Shown piece by piece: positions 37,945 through 46,652 of a stretch of DNA of 64,000 nt; within the stretch, counting starts at the first letter, position 1, and every line of letters begins with the position of its first letter. Under the pieces are notes generated by a model. The model saw nothing but the letters and a program-made list of their open reading frames with translations, made no database searches and had not been told where the DNA came from. Location: the NCBI RefSeq assembly GCF_014058425.1, contig NZ_CP049366.1, forward strand, positions 1,860,001 through 1,924,000, in the 5' to 3' direction. The stretch is from Companilactobacillus pabuli (GTDB taxonomy: Bacteria; Bacillota; Bacilli; Lactobacillales; Lactobacillaceae). Made by a program: the position numbers and the translations under genes.

Positions 37945-38925
37945 TTATTTAATAATTGTGAAGCTATCACGAACATCAAATAATGAGTCAATTGATTCAT
38001 TATCTTGAGTCATGCGAATAGCATCGCCAACTAAATCAGTTACAGATAAGATCTTTAATTTATCAAAATGGCATTCTTCTGGAACGACAATTGAATCTGA
38101 AACTAGTACTTCCATCAAGTCTGATGCTTCTAAGCGTTTTGCAGCATTCTTTGAGAAGATTGGATGTGTAGCAACGGCAGAAATTGTCTTGGCACCGGCC
38201 TTTTTAACTGCTTCAGCACTATTGATCATTCTAGTACCTGTATCAATCAAATCATCAACGATAACACATTGTTTACCATCGACGTCACCAATAATATCAG
38301 GAATAACATCATCATCTTCAGTTGATCTTTGGTCAACGATAGCAATTTGTGAACCAAATACTTCAGCCAAAGCACGAGCACGTTTAGTTGAGTTGTGGTC
38401 AGGAGCTACGAAGACGAATTCGTCAGGGTTCTTGATTTTTTGTTCAAAGTAGCTAGCAAAAATTGGCATAGCACGTAAGTGATCAACAGGGATATCAAAG
38501 AATCCTTGAATTTGATCAGCATGCATGTCGATGGCAATAACGCGATCAACTTGTCCCATTTCTAGCATATTGGCAAACAACTTAGCTGAGATAGGTTCTC
38601 TAGAACGAGATTTTCTATCTGAACGTGTGTAAGCAAAGTAAGGCAATACACAAGTAATGCTGTTAGCACTAGCACGTCTCAAAGCATCTACAGCAATCAT
38701 CAATTCCATGAAGTTGTCATTAACAGGATCAGAAACTGAATGAATAATGTAAACGTCTTTTCCACGAATACTTTCGTTCATTTGAATGTTGATTTCACCA
38801 TCACTAAAATGTGAAACGGTAGCATCCAACAATGGAATTCCCATGTAGTCAGAAATTCTTTTTGCTAATGGTTTATTACCATTTAAAGAAAGTAAAGCAA
38901 TTTTATCTAATGAGCTATTAGACAT
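37945..38925 (-). CDS. prs: Ribose-phosphate pyrophosphokinase
   Basis: 326 aa, normal class I length. Makes PRPP from ribose-5-phosphate and ATP for nucleotides, His, Trp and NAD. Seen: the ATP loop region YFAYTRSDRKSRSREPIS, the metal/ATP motif AIDMHADQIQGFF and the PRPP-binding loop CVIVDDLIDTGTRM. Only 15 bp after the YueI-family gene, so an operon with it. A second prs copy elsewhere is common in lactobacilli, so this may not be the only one. Confidence 0.93.
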   Translation of the reverse strand: MSNSSLDKIALLSLNGNKPLAKRISDYMGIPLLDATVSHFSDGEINIQMNESIRGKDVYIIHSVSDPVNDNFMELMIAVDALRRASANSITCVLPYFAYTRSDRKSRSREPISAKLFANMLEMGQVDRVIAIDMHADQIQGFFDIPVDHLRAMPIFASYFEQKIKNPDEFVFVAPDHNSTKRARALAEVFGSQIAIVDQRSTEDDDVIPDIIGDVDGKQCVIVDDLIDTGTRMINSAEAVKKAGAKTISAVATHPIFSKNAAKRLEASDLMEVLVSDSIVVPEECHFDKLKILSVTDLVGDAIRMTQDNESIDSLFDVRDSFTIIK

Positions 38926-38940
38926 TTTTGTCCTCCAAAA

Positions 38941-39321
38941 TTATATAAGCACTGGTCTATCAACAGGTTTACCCTCGTTAGCAATAACTAGTCCCATGTC
39001 ATTATCAGTTAAGGCACGGTCTTTATTACGGACTCCCGATTGTGAAACTATTGTAAACTTATACTTTAATTTTACACTCAATTGTAGGTATTTATCCAGT
39101 ATATATGAATCAATTTTTCCATTTAAGTACAGATGATACTGTGGATATTTTTTCATAACGCTTTCAACTGTTTTGATATTATCCTCATTTTTTAATTGGG
39201 CAATCGTTAAAGCAATTGCTACTCTTTCAGCAAAGTTTCCCAAGAATTTATTCTTCTCATCAGGCTTTAACTGTGGCTTGCCAAAAACATTTTGTTTAAT
39301 ATAATCTTCAACATTAGTCAT
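38941..39321 (-). CDS. YueI family protein (DUF1694)
   Basis: 126 aa. The stretch FLGNFAERVAIALTIAQL followed by YLNGKIDSYILDKYLQL and the C-terminal LVIANEGKPVDRPVLI match DUF1694/YueI. Fold resembles ribosomal L7Ae-type or Rossmann-like small domains; function unknown. Cotranscribed with prs. Confidence 0.8.
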   Translation of the reverse strand: MTNVEDYIKQNVFGKPQLKPDEKNKFLGNFAERVAIALTIAQLKNEDNIKTVESVMKKYPQYHLYLNGKIDSYILDKYLQLSVKLKYKFTIVSQSGVRNKDRALTDNDMGLVIANEGKPVDRPVLI

Positions 39322-39449
39322 CTATATACCCTCCATATGTCATAGTATAGCGGAGAAAACCTTTTAATAAAAGTTAATGATATTGTTATTCTTTCCATTC
39401 TTTTAGCCAATAATTGTATAATGAAAAAAAGAGAAAGGATGTGTTACTT

Positions 39450-39689
39450 ATGGATGAAATGGTATTTTTTAACCCCGGCGATGCTATTGCCAACTCAAAA
39501 GATTACGGCGAAGCAGTCCGTGGGGCACAAATTTATAAAGCAAAGGATCCCTACGAATCATCCCTAGTAGTTGCACAAGATGTTTCCGACAATAAGAGCT
39601 TTGCTGTTTACTTTGCTAAAGACGAAAAAAAAGATATTAAAGATTCTGATACTGGTATTGTTAAGTATCATTTGAAAAAGAAAATTTAA
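39450..39689 (+). CDS. Unknown small cytoplasmic protein (79 aa)
   Basis: Start ATG at 39450; GAAAGGA lies 10 nt before it, and an upstream frame to 39414 has no ribosome site. Acidic/charged, no helices; contains SSLVVAQDVSDNKSFAVYF and ends in KKKI. Not recognised. Followed by repeat copy E 39 bp after its stop. Confidence 0.6.
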   Translation: MDEMVFFNPGDAIANSKDYGEAVRGAQIYKAKDPYESSLVVAQDVSDNKSFAVYFAKDEKKDIKDSDTGIVKYHLKKKI

Positions 39690-39727
39690 AGATTATAGTT
39701 CCTTCTGAGTTTAATTAGTGTAATATT

Positions 39728-39897
39728 CCGTCCTCCATAGCAAAGAAAATTTAGCTGGAACGTAGTGGGCTCGATTTTGAGCTTTTGCATAAACCAAGTG
39801 CGCAAAATCTCAAAACTCGGCCTTATTCTAAGCAACAAGTTGCTAAGAATAATTTCACTACTGAGCTAATTTTCTTTGCTATTCCAGACTAGATAGT
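39728..39897 (+). repeat. Structured interspersed repeat, copy E
   Basis: Same subtype as C and D. Outer stem has TAGCT with AGCTA, an A-T pair where copies A-C have G-C, i.e. a compensatory change. The end reads CCAGACTAG instead of CCGGACTAG, which weakens the terminal pair. Lies in the 3' region of the 39450 gene; the remaining ~375 bp gap holds the linked terminator and the promoter region of the 40065 gene. Confidence 0.95.
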
Positions 39898-39921
39898 GGT
39901 TCTATATTTTTTTTGATCAAA

Positions 39922-39986
39922 CAAATAAACATCAATTCATATAAATCGCTAATCGACTATATCTGAATTGATGTTTTTTATTTTTG
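39922..39986 (+). terminator. Terminator linked to repeat copy E
   Basis: ACATCAATTCA and TGAATTGATGT arms, then a T-rich tract. Preceded by GATCAAACAAATAA, also present before the hairpin after copy C. Relative to C and D one stem pair is T-A to A-T, again compensatory. Confidence 0.85.
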
Positions 39987-40064
39987 TGTAGTTTCTTTAG
40001 ATTACCATATTATGCTACTAGTCCCCATATAATGGAACTATAAAACAAATGGAGGCTTGCGTAT

Positions 40065-40877
40065 ATGACAACATTCTATATCAAAAACACAAACAAAAAG
40101 GAATTAGATCTAGTAACTGCTCTCAATCTTGCTAAACCTTTTGACACCATCAAATTGGCTGATGGCGATTACTTCTCTGATGATGAACCTTACTATTTCA
40201 ATTTGAAAAAAAGTATCAATATCATCGGTGACAATTCCAATAATCGTGCGATAAAACTCCATGCATATCTTTTGATTGGCAATGATGTTCAAATTATTCT
40301 AAAAAACATGACCATTTCATCTGGTCAAAGTCCGATGAATACCGTTGGTATATACGATGACGCCCATTTTTATGCTGAAAACGTTCGTTTCTTACATCCT
40401 CTTAACAACAATTGGAATACGATTTTTTGTAAAAATGCCTCTTTTGCACTTTATGATTCCGTCGTTTCAACTGCTGATATCGAAACTGCTGGTCTATATC
40501 TCGAAAACTGCCCTAATTTACTCGTCAATGATACAATCAACACGCTCTATTTAAAAAATTCAAATTGTAAGCAAAAAGACTGCCTGATCAATCATTCGAT
40601 TGGCGTTGATTTCCAATCATCATTAACTTTTATTCGCATGACTATAAATGCCAATGATGAATGTCCCGACAGCGATTTTTATGCTCTCAATAATTCAATC
40701 GTTGAAGGCCGTTACCTTGCTTTTACCACTGATTCACCAATTGTCGATGTCGTATCAAGTTCATTTGCCAGTCGTAACTTTTATTCTGACGTCAATAAAA
40801 TTCAATGGAATATCGATGACGAATCTACTGTACGTGTCGATGGATATCCTCCATACAATAATCGTTCATTCGATTAA
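40065..40877 (+). CDS. Predicted right-handed beta-helix protein, cytoplasmic
   Basis: 270 aa. No signal peptide. An N-terminal pattern (LVTALNLAKPFDTIKLADGDY) as in pectate-lyase/NosD-like beta-helix proteins, then short repeating strands (INIIGDN, IILKNMTIS, FYAENVRFL, LYLENCPNLLVND, LYLKNSN). Probably a beta-helix fold; enzymatic activity not evident. Ribosome site GGAGG upstream. Single gene. Confidence 0.6.
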   Translation: MTTFYIKNTNKKELDLVTALNLAKPFDTIKLADGDYFSDDEPYYFNLKKSINIIGDNSNNRAIKLHAYLLIGNDVQIILKNMTISSGQSPMNTVGIYDDAHFYAENVRFLHPLNNNWNTIFCKNASFALYDSVVSTADIETAGLYLENCPNLLVNDTINTLYLKNSNCKQKDCLINHSIGVDFQSSLTFIRMTINANDECPDSDFYALNNSIVEGRYLAFTTDSPIVDVVSSSFASRNFYSDVNKIQWNIDDESTVRVDGYPPYNNRSFD

Positions 40878-40879
40878 TA

Positions 40880-40915
40880 ACAAAAACAGCCGAATTTTAC
40901 GATTCGACTGTTTTT
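40880..40915. terminator. Bidirectional terminator between convergent genes
   Basis: AAAACAGCCGAAT and ATTCGACTGTTTT pair with one mismatch around a 6-nt loop. Its right edge enters the 3' end of the hydrolase gene. Confidence 0.85.
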
Positions 40916-41499
40916 TGCATCCAATTATCTAAAAAAGCTAATTGTTCTTTTGTATGAAACCAATGTTCTCCATTTTTCATTATCGTTACATGAGCGTTAT
41001 GATTCTCGATAAAATCATTCAAAACTTCATTTGAAGTATGATCATCTTTTTGACCATAGAGAATTTCGGTTTCTGTTTGCCAAGTGATTGGATGCTCTCT
41101 AACAAACTGTAAATACTTCCACGATAAAGTCTTACGACCTAAAGTGATTTCTTGTTGATTCTTTAAATCTATTTCAGTTAAATTATTTTCCTTGAGTGTA
41201 TCGGTGATTGATTTTTCCATATCTAAAATTGGCGAAATAAACAAAGCCCTTTTGATTGGTAAATTTTGCAAGGCTAACATCGAGAAGTAAACGCCAATAC
41301 TATTAGCCAGCAAAAATATTTGGTCATATTTTGACGTTAATTTCTCATAAGTCTCGCGTACTTGCTTCTCAACAATCCAAGGTAAATATTCTCGATAATC
41401 AACGCCAATCATTTTAAAACCAGGGCAATTTTTCTTAAAACGCTCTGCTTCTAAAGCACTGCCACCTTTACCATGAACGTAAATAATTGCTTTTTTCAA
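40897..41499 (-). CDS. Alpha/beta hydrolase
   Basis: 200 aa. Oxyanion region YVHGKGGSA at the N-terminus, nucleophile elbow LLANSIGVYF (Ser near 68; A-N-S-I-G instead of GxSxG), acid in YGQKDDHTS, and catalytic His in NGEHWFHT. A cytoplasmic esterase-like protein of unknown substrate. Lies 9 bp after the glutamine amidotransferase gene, so both are one transcript. Confidence 0.85.
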   Translation of the reverse strand: MKKAIIYVHGKGGSALEAERFKKNCPGFKMIGVDYREYLPWIVEKQVRETYEKLTSKYDQIFLLANSIGVYFSMLALQNLPIKRALFISPILDMEKSITDTLKENNLTEIDLKNQQEITLGRKTLSWKYLQFVREHPITWQTETEILYGQKDDHTSNEVLNDFIENHNAHVTIMKNGEHWFHTKEQLAFLDNWMQKTVES

Positions 41500-41508
41500 A
41501 ATGCCACC

Positions 41509-42174
41509 TCAGTTTGTAATGTAATCTAACATGCGGTCTAAAATCAACTTATTCTCTGCAGGTACTGGTGTATTCAAAATATTCTCACCTGATTGATTCA
41601 AAACTGAACCTTCAAGATATGGAAAATCATTCACTACCATTTCACGCACATTATCAGCTTTAGGTTCAATGTGAAATTGCAAGCCGATGATTCGATGATT
41701 CATAACAAAACCCTGGTTTTTGACCTTATCACTTGAGAATAATAATTTAGCATTCTCTGGGATTTCAAACATCTCTTCATGCCAATGCAAAACTGTCATT
41801 TTTTCAGGGATACCAAAGATTGCTTCATTTTGTCGATAGACTGGTGCCCAACCTACTTCTTTAGCTGGAGCCTTTTTGATTTCCTTACCTAACGTCTTCG
41901 CAATTTGTTGAGCACCAAAGCAAGCACCGAATAGTGGCTTGTTTTGAGCCAATAAATCCTTAATCAATTGACGTTCTTGCTTTATCCAAGGTAAATCATC
42001 ATTAGGGCTCATTGGTCCGCCAAGAATAACTAGCATATCTGTCTGTTCAGCAGATGGTAAATGTCCGAATTGATAAGGGTGATAGATATACATTTGATGC
42101 CCATGTTCTTGTGACCAATCTTGGATCATTCCAGGACCTTCATTTGGAGTATGTTGCAATACATTTATTCTCAT
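41509..42174 (-). CDS. Class I glutamine amidotransferase-like protein
   Basis: 221 aa. Nucleophile Cys85 in LFGACFGAQQIA, His168 and Glu170 in GLQFHIEP complete the triad; VILGGPMSPNDD forms the oxyanion loop. Stand-alone GMP-synthase-like GATases of this type hydrolyse gamma-glutamyl bonds or act on unknown amines. Cotranscribed with the hydrolase; a structured leader precedes it (42183-42249). Confidence 0.88.
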   Translation of the reverse strand: MRINVLQHTPNEGPGMIQDWSQEHGHQMYIYHPYQFGHLPSAEQTDMLVILGGPMSPNDDLPWIKQERQLIKDLLAQNKPLFGACFGAQQIAKTLGKEIKKAPAKEVGWAPVYRQNEAIFGIPEKMTVLHWHEEMFEIPENAKLLFSSDKVKNQGFVMNHRIIGLQFHIEPKADNVREMVVNDFPYLEGSVLNQSGENILNTPVPAENKLILDRMLDYITN

Positions 42175-42182
42175 AGGAATTC

Positions 42183-42249
42183 CTTTCAGACAACGGCAAT
42201 GTTTGGTCTGGGTATCGCCTGCAACTGCCCAATATGCAATTATTATAGC
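42183..42249 (-). promoter_or_regulatory. Structured 5' leader and -10 of the GATase operon
   Basis: The minus strand has TGCTATAAT (extended -10, near 42245) and a leader of about 60 nt with two candidate stems: TGGG...CCCA around CAGTTGCAGGCGATA, and CAGAC...GTCTG. It ends in AAAGGA before the ATG. Could be a small riboswitch or leader; no known class was recognised. Confidence 0.4.
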
Positions 42250-42302
42250 ATGGTAAAAAAAATAATATTTAATTTAACTTTATTCAAGTAATGGCTTTAG
42301 AG

Positions 42303-42318
42303 TGACATATTATGACAT
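42303..42318. promoter_or_regulatory. Operator-like motif upstream of the UDG-like gene
   Basis: TGACATATTATGACAT shares the 13-mer CATATTATGACAT with the region upstream of the first WYL gene (44819-44833). Lies about 60-75 bp before the 42379 start codon. A shared WYL-regulator site is the natural inference. Confidence 0.5.
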
Positions 42319-42378
42319 GCCTACGTGTTATTCTAAAAACGTAAATCGATAAAAATTATTACTTGGGGGAATATTTAT

Positions 42379-42969
42379 ATGACAAATGCAAAATTTATTT
42401 CGATAGATAGCTGGGAAATCTGGGACGTTCCTAACGATGATTTAACTGGTATGACACCAGATGACCGTGAAAAGGCCTTTGGTGCAAACTATCAACCAAA
42501 TCATTTTCCTATGGATAAATTAACTGGCGATATCGATGAACGTTTAAAAAACACAAAATACGTTATTATCGGTATGAATCAAGGAAATGCCGCTATTAAT
42601 CAAGACCCAGATAAATTGTTCTTAAACTTCCATGGGAAAAAAGGCAGTATGGATTATCGTTTAGCTGCTGCTTTATACAACACTGATCTTTGGGGCTCTT
42701 TCATGACTGATGTATCACATGTTATTGAAAGTTCAAGTAAGAATGTTAATATCACACAAGATGACGTTATCAATCTTGAAAATCATCTAGATAACCTTGG
42801 TATTTCAAAGGACGCTACTTTAGTTGCCCTAGGTGGAAATGTAAATAAAGCTTTGACTAATTACGCTAAGCGTCCCGTAAAAACCATGTACCATTATTCA
42901 GGAAGTAATAATCATTACTGGAAAGCCGACATAGTTCACAAGCAAGTAATGAATATTTTAGAAAAATAA
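42379..42969 (+). CDS. Uracil-DNA glycosylase superfamily-like protein
   Basis: 196 aa. A buried strand YVIIGMNQGNAAI (residues 61-73) resembles UDG motif A (GxNPG type), and HYSGSNNHYW (172-181) resembles motif B (H/N-P-S-G type); LVALGGNVNKAL between them fits the central strand of the fold. The assignment rests on these motifs and is moderate. GGGGGA precedes the ATG. Divergent from the GATase operon and convergent with the WYL pair; the shared operator-like motif suggests a DNA-damage link. Confidence 0.5.
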   Translation: MTNAKFISIDSWEIWDVPNDDLTGMTPDDREKAFGANYQPNHFPMDKLTGDIDERLKNTKYVIIGMNQGNAAINQDPDKLFLNFHGKKGSMDYRLAAALYNTDLWGSFMTDVSHVIESSSKNVNITQDDVINLENHLDNLGISKDATLVALGGNVNKALTNYAKRPVKTMYHYSGSNNHYWKADIVHKQVMNILEK

Positions 42970-42974
42970 TCTTC

Positions 42975-43013
42975 AAAAAAATCGTTTGGATTAACTTCCA
43001 AACGATTTTTTAT
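42975..43013. terminator. Bidirectional terminator
   Basis: AAATCGTTTGG and CCAAACGATTT around an 8-nt loop with A and T tracts on both sides. Separates the UDG-like gene from the WYL gene pair. Confidence 0.9.
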
Positions 43014-44026
43014 TTTTCATACAATTTCATGGTATCAGCCAAACGCTGTTTAACTTCTTTAATTAATGAATTAGGTCCCAAAACTTTCAATTGATTCCCC
43101 TGACTAAAGATCCACAACAACGCTCCTTCAGTAAAAATACTACCTTCAATGATGACACTATTTTCCTTTTTCTCCACAATCCTAGAACCTGGTAATTTAT
43201 CCAAGGCAGTCTGTGGATAACTGAAGTATTCAAAACGATAATTGACATCATTGCCCATCTTTAATAAATGAGTCTTATTCAACATCGTTCCTTCATCAAC
43301 TTTTTTTGAATAAGGAATATTAATGGCTCTTTTACTTGAGCTAATTGGAAACTCGAATCTATCTAAACGAAAAATTCGTGGATTGTCTTTTGGATCAGCA
43401 TCCTTTAAAACATAAATCATCACGTAATAATATGAGGTGTCAAAATACATATTGATAGGAACCCCAATAATATCTTTTGAAGCATCACTGCCTTGACGAC
43501 TACTGTGATATTTAAAAGTGACGGATCTCTTTTTCAAAATACATTCCGACAAACGCCTAATTCGTTCACGTAAGTCATCACTAACTTTAACCGGTTTGTA
43601 TTCAGCCATCGTAGCGGATAATAGAATTTTAATATTACGATAAGCACTATCATCAACTAAGTCTAAAATATCACTGGAAAAATCTTTTAATTCTTCTTTT
43701 GAAAAAGCTCTAGTTCCTATCAGCATCTTTAAGAGTGCTATCGCATCAGCACCGTCAATCACACCTTCTCGACTAATGTGATATTCAGAATTAGTTTTAT
43801 CCAAAATTAACTGTCGATTTGGCATTTGTTGGGCCAAAATTCTTCTGATAAGTTTAAAATCTTTTTGAATAGCAGTTTTATTGGCTTCATAATGATCAGT
43901 TGCCCAATCCATTGTCATTGTTTCATGATTTAAAAATCGTGTAAAAATATTCAAGATTCGATAACGACTACCACTTTTTTCAATATCTTGATATTCAGGA
44001 TCTAATTTCTCTTTATCAGCTTCCAT
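43010..44026 (-). CDS. WYL-domain transcriptional regulator
   Basis: 338 aa. N-terminal winged helix (SGSRYRILNIFTRFLNHE, then AIQKDFKLIRRIL), a middle WYL-type domain (about 150-240; KKRSVTFKYHS, YYYVMIYVL, FRLDRFEFPI) and a C-terminal WCX-type extension. WYL regulators commonly sense nucleic acids or damage. Starts at ATG 44026 with GGGGGA upstream, 47 bp after the second WYL gene, forming a PafB/PafC-like tandem. Confidence 0.8.
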   Translation of the reverse strand: MEADKEKLDPEYQDIEKSGSRYRILNIFTRFLNHETMTMDWATDHYEANKTAIQKDFKLIRRILAQQMPNRQLILDKTNSEYHISREGVIDGADAIALLKMLIGTRAFSKEELKDFSSDILDLVDDSAYRNIKILLSATMAEYKPVKVSDDLRERIRRLSECILKKRSVTFKYHSSRQGSDASKDIIGVPINMYFDTSYYYVMIYVLKDADPKDNPRIFRLDRFEFPISSSKRAINIPYSKKVDEGTMLNKTHLLKMGNDVNYRFEYFSYPQTALDKLPGSRIVEKKENSVIIEGSIFTEGALLWIFSQGNQLKVLGPNSLIKEVKQRLADTMKLYEK

Positions 44027-44073
44027 TTTAAATCCCCCTGTCAGTTTGATTATATATTATCGAACCCCTTAAA

Positions 44074-44769
44074 TTAGTAAAAATCACCATGACTTTCTAA
44101 ATTAGTTCGTGAAATTTTTATTTCCTTTTTACTTTCACTTAAATTAGTCAATTTATCAATCGGATAAACAATATTACGATTAATATCCCCAGCCACATAC
44201 ATCAATACAAAACAATCACGGTTTCTGACAAAAATACTTAAAGGTACGCCATCCAAACTACAATCAGCCGACGCATCTGTGAAATGAATTGTCTTATGAT
44301 CAATAGTCCAAATCAAAAATTTCTTTACCCGTGGCAAAATATCCTTTTTATTAGACAAGGCCATATAACTTTCCTTAGCATTTAATAAAGCTGGTCCTAA
44401 TTGTCGACGTTTAGAAGTAGCCACTAAATCAGTTATTCCCTTCGACACTTTGTTAAGTGAATCCGAATTAATATCTGGAATGTTACCTGCCAAAGTCATC
44501 AGAACTAACAACGCTTCTTCTAAAGTCAAAATTCCATTATCAAAAATATTATAGTTATTGTGGCTTTCATTATATTTTAATTCAAAACGGTAATTGGCCA
44601 AATCTTTGTCTGCCAAAACATGTCTGATTGAACTAATATCTCTCAAGATGGTTCTCTTAGAAACACCATAAGTTTCGGCAGTTTCTTTTACATTAATTTT
44701 CTCACCAAAAAACATTCTGAATGCAATAATAAGAGCACGTTCTTTACTGTTAACATCTTTATTAGTCAA
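44074..44769 (-). CDS. WYL-domain regulator, short form without WCX extension
   Basis: 231 aa. Helix-turn-helix at 5-55 (KETAETYGVSKRTILRDI), a linker like that of the neighbour, and a WYL domain (ISRTNLE end). It stops where the paralogue continues with the ~90-residue WCX domain. The start is a TTG at 44769 about 10 nt after GAGGGGG; a five-codon ORF starting ATG at 44779 overlaps this start and could regulate it. Upstream lies the shared operator-like motif. Confidence 0.75.
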   Translation of the reverse strand: MTNKDVNSKERALIIAFRMFFGEKINVKETAETYGVSKRTILRDISSIRHVLADKDLANYRFELKYNESHNNYNIFDNGILTLEEALLVLMTLAGNIPDINSDSLNKVSKGITDLVATSKRRQLGPALLNAKESYMALSNKKDILPRVKKFLIWTIDHKTIHFTDASADCSLDGVPLSIFVRNRDCFVLMYVAGDINRNIVYPIDKLTNLSESKKEIKISRTNLESHGDFY

Positions 44770-44818
44770 TGTTCGACATCCCCCTCTTTGATCATTTCAA
44801 ATTCTATCATTGAGGTCC

Positions 44819-44833
44819 GTCATATTATGACAT
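44819..44833. promoter_or_regulatory. Operator-like palindrome upstream of the WYL pair
   Basis: GTCATATTATGAC is a perfect 6+1+6 inverted repeat, about 50 bp before the WYL start; the 13-mer CATATTATGACAT is also at 42306. Probable autoregulatory site. The remaining ~180 bp to the glycosyltransferase show only a terminator. Confidence 0.55.
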
Positions 44834-44957
44834 TTGGATGTTACTTGACTAACAGTCCCATTATTTATTTAAATTACTTTCAATCTTTAAGTAACAAAAA
44901 TTTCCTTTGTAAGCATTTTCATCCAACAAAATGTTATTCTTAAGATGATTGATGGCA

Positions 44958-44982
44958 TACAAAAAGCCAAGCACTCGGCTCG
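44958..44982 (-). terminator. Terminator after the glycosyltransferase gene
   Basis: Minus strand AGCC and GGCT arms with interrupted inner pairing, followed by T5. Weaker than the others. Confidence 0.55.
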
Positions 44983-45003
44983 ACTTACCTATTAATATAT
45001 ATA

Positions 45004-45765
45004 TTAAATCTGTTTTTTCTCATTTCGAGTGCTTTCTCGAATGGTTTTATAAACTTTCATTCTAGCGACACCAATATCTCTGACATTTTCCATAGCAAAA
45101 CGATTAGTAATGCTTTCCTTGCGGGAAATATAATGATACAGTGGCAAATTATCAAGGTAGAACTTTCTAGCATGAGCTGCATATTCGACATTAAAAACTT
45201 GATCTTCCATCAAATCCAAATCAGTCTGAAACATCAACTTATGCTCTTCAATGATTGAACGGACGTAAGCTTTGTTCCATGTGTAACCCATAACTGTACC
45301 TGTCATCTTGATAATGAGCTTAGTAGCTTCTTCACGACCAACGATACTAGTTTGACGCTTGGTAAATTTATTTTTGACTTTGCCACTTTCAGTTTCGTTA
45401 AAGAAACCGCAAGTTACCATATCAACATCTTGATCTGAAAAAACGTCTAAAAAATGTTCGACATAATCAGGTTCGACCCAATCATCGCCGTCGATAAAAG
45501 TTAAAAATTCACCATCGGCATTTTTTAGACCTGTATTTCTAGCAGTTGAAACGCCAAAATTTTGAGCGTGGCAAATAACCGAAATCCAATCATATTTTTG
45601 AGCATAAGAACGGATTATCTTTTGAGTTTGATCTGTAGAGCAATCGTCCACAATAATTAAATCAAAATTTCGATTAGTTTGAGCAATCACTGAATCGATC
45701 GAGCTGGAAATATAATCAGCTACATTATAAGCTGTCATAATAATTGAAAGTTTATTTCTCACCAT
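45004..45765 (-). CDS. Family 2 glycosyltransferase
   Basis: 253 aa. GT-A fold signs: LSIIMTAYNVADYISSSIDS, DLIIVDDCSTDQT, GVSTARNTGLKNADGEFLTFIDGDDWVEPDY (DxD: Asp in IDGDDW), and EDQVFNVEYAAHA. About 60-80 residues shorter than many GT2 surface-polysaccharide enzymes, but all catalytic motifs are present and it ends naturally. Probably transfers a sugar to an envelope glycan or lipid. Single gene. Confidence 0.9.
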   Translation of the reverse strand: MVRNKLSIIMTAYNVADYISSSIDSVIAQTNRNFDLIIVDDCSTDQTQKIIRSYAQKYDWISVICHAQNFGVSTARNTGLKNADGEFLTFIDGDDWVEPDYVEHFLDVFSDQDVDMVTCGFFNETESGKVKNKFTKRQTSIVGREEATKLIIKMTGTVMGYTWNKAYVRSIIEEHKLMFQTDLDLMEDQVFNVEYAAHARKFYLDNLPLYHYISRKESITNRFAMENVRDIGVARMKVYKTIRESTRNEKKQI

Positions 45766-45829
45766 AAATCACCTTATTATTATAATACTTCTAATGACCT
45801 AAAATACGCAACGACCAGGGGAGGACAAA

Positions 45830-46582
45830 ATGAAACGTATACTAAATCTCGAAGGTGCAATAAATTTACGTGAACTAGGTGGATATCCCACTAAAGATGG
45901 AACGACAATTAAATATAATAAACTCTTACGTTCAGGGGATATAAGTAATCTAACAGGAAAATCTTTAAGATACCTTAAAAATTACGGATTACGGTATGTA
46001 GTCGACTTTCGTTCCAACAGCGAACAACGGACTTGGGCTGATACTACTTCTGACTTTTACAAAATATATTCCGACCCTGTTTATCCACTCAAAGGTAACG
46101 GCGACAAGTTAGCTATGATGATCAATCACGACAATTATTCTTATTTAGGTATGATTTATCAAAGCGTTGTCCTCGATAAACACGGTCAACAAGCTTACAA
46201 AATTTTATTTGATTTAATGTTGCACAATGATCAACCAAAGCAATCACTGCTCTTTCACTGTGCGGCTGGAAAAGACCGGACCGGAATTGGCGCTTTGTTA
46301 GTCTTAAAAGCCTTAGATGTAGACGAAGAGACTATCACCAAAGATTATTTATTAACTAACTTAATGTATGACGACATCGATACGATTGAAAATACTTTAA
46401 ATGACGAAAACGGTAATCAAGATATTAACAAGATGAACATGACTAAGGCTGACTTGGCTAGTATTACTTCTGTCTTTAGAGCTATCGAACACTATTATGG
46501 AACCTTTGATAATTATTTGGATAAAGCTTTAGGCGTTGATGCTGCTAAATTAAAACAATTAAAGTCAATTTATACTGAATAA
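45830..46582 (+). CDS. Tyrosine-protein phosphatase (LipA/PTP type)
   Basis: 250 aa. Active-site loop HCAAGKDRTG with Cys144 and Arg150 (CX5R), plus NLRELGGYPTKDG near the N-terminus, as in the LipA/YptA-type dual-specificity phosphatases of firmicutes. These may act on phosphotyrosine or phosphoinositides. GGGGAGG precedes the ATG. Monocistronic. Confidence 0.9.
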   Translation: MKRILNLEGAINLRELGGYPTKDGTTIKYNKLLRSGDISNLTGKSLRYLKNYGLRYVVDFRSNSEQRTWADTTSDFYKIYSDPVYPLKGNGDKLAMMINHDNYSYLGMIYQSVVLDKHGQQAYKILFDLMLHNDQPKQSLLFHCAAGKDRTGIGALLVLKALDVDEETITKDYLLTNLMYDDIDTIENTLNDENGNQDINKMNMTKADLASITSVFRAIEHYYGTFDNYLDKALGVDAAKLKQLKSIYTE

Positions 46583-46616
46583 TCAACAAGTTAATATCCA
46601 CTTATATCAAACTAGA

Positions 46617-46647
46617 TTGGCACTGAGGAATTAGGTTTCGTTATAAT
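46617..46647 (+). promoter_or_regulatory. Candidate promoter of the 46653 small RNA
   Basis: TTGGCA (46617-46622) and TATAAT (46642-46647) with a 19-bp spacer, slightly long. Confidence 0.5.
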
Positions 46648-46652
46648 ACAAC

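Noticed and set aside
38012-38452. 146-codon ORF antisense to prs
   Set aside because: Composition is that of a shadow frame of a conserved gene; no independent signals.
42183-42249. Known riboswitch in the GATase leader
   Set aside because: Stems are short and no known aptamer consensus was recognised; kept only as a structured leader of low confidence.
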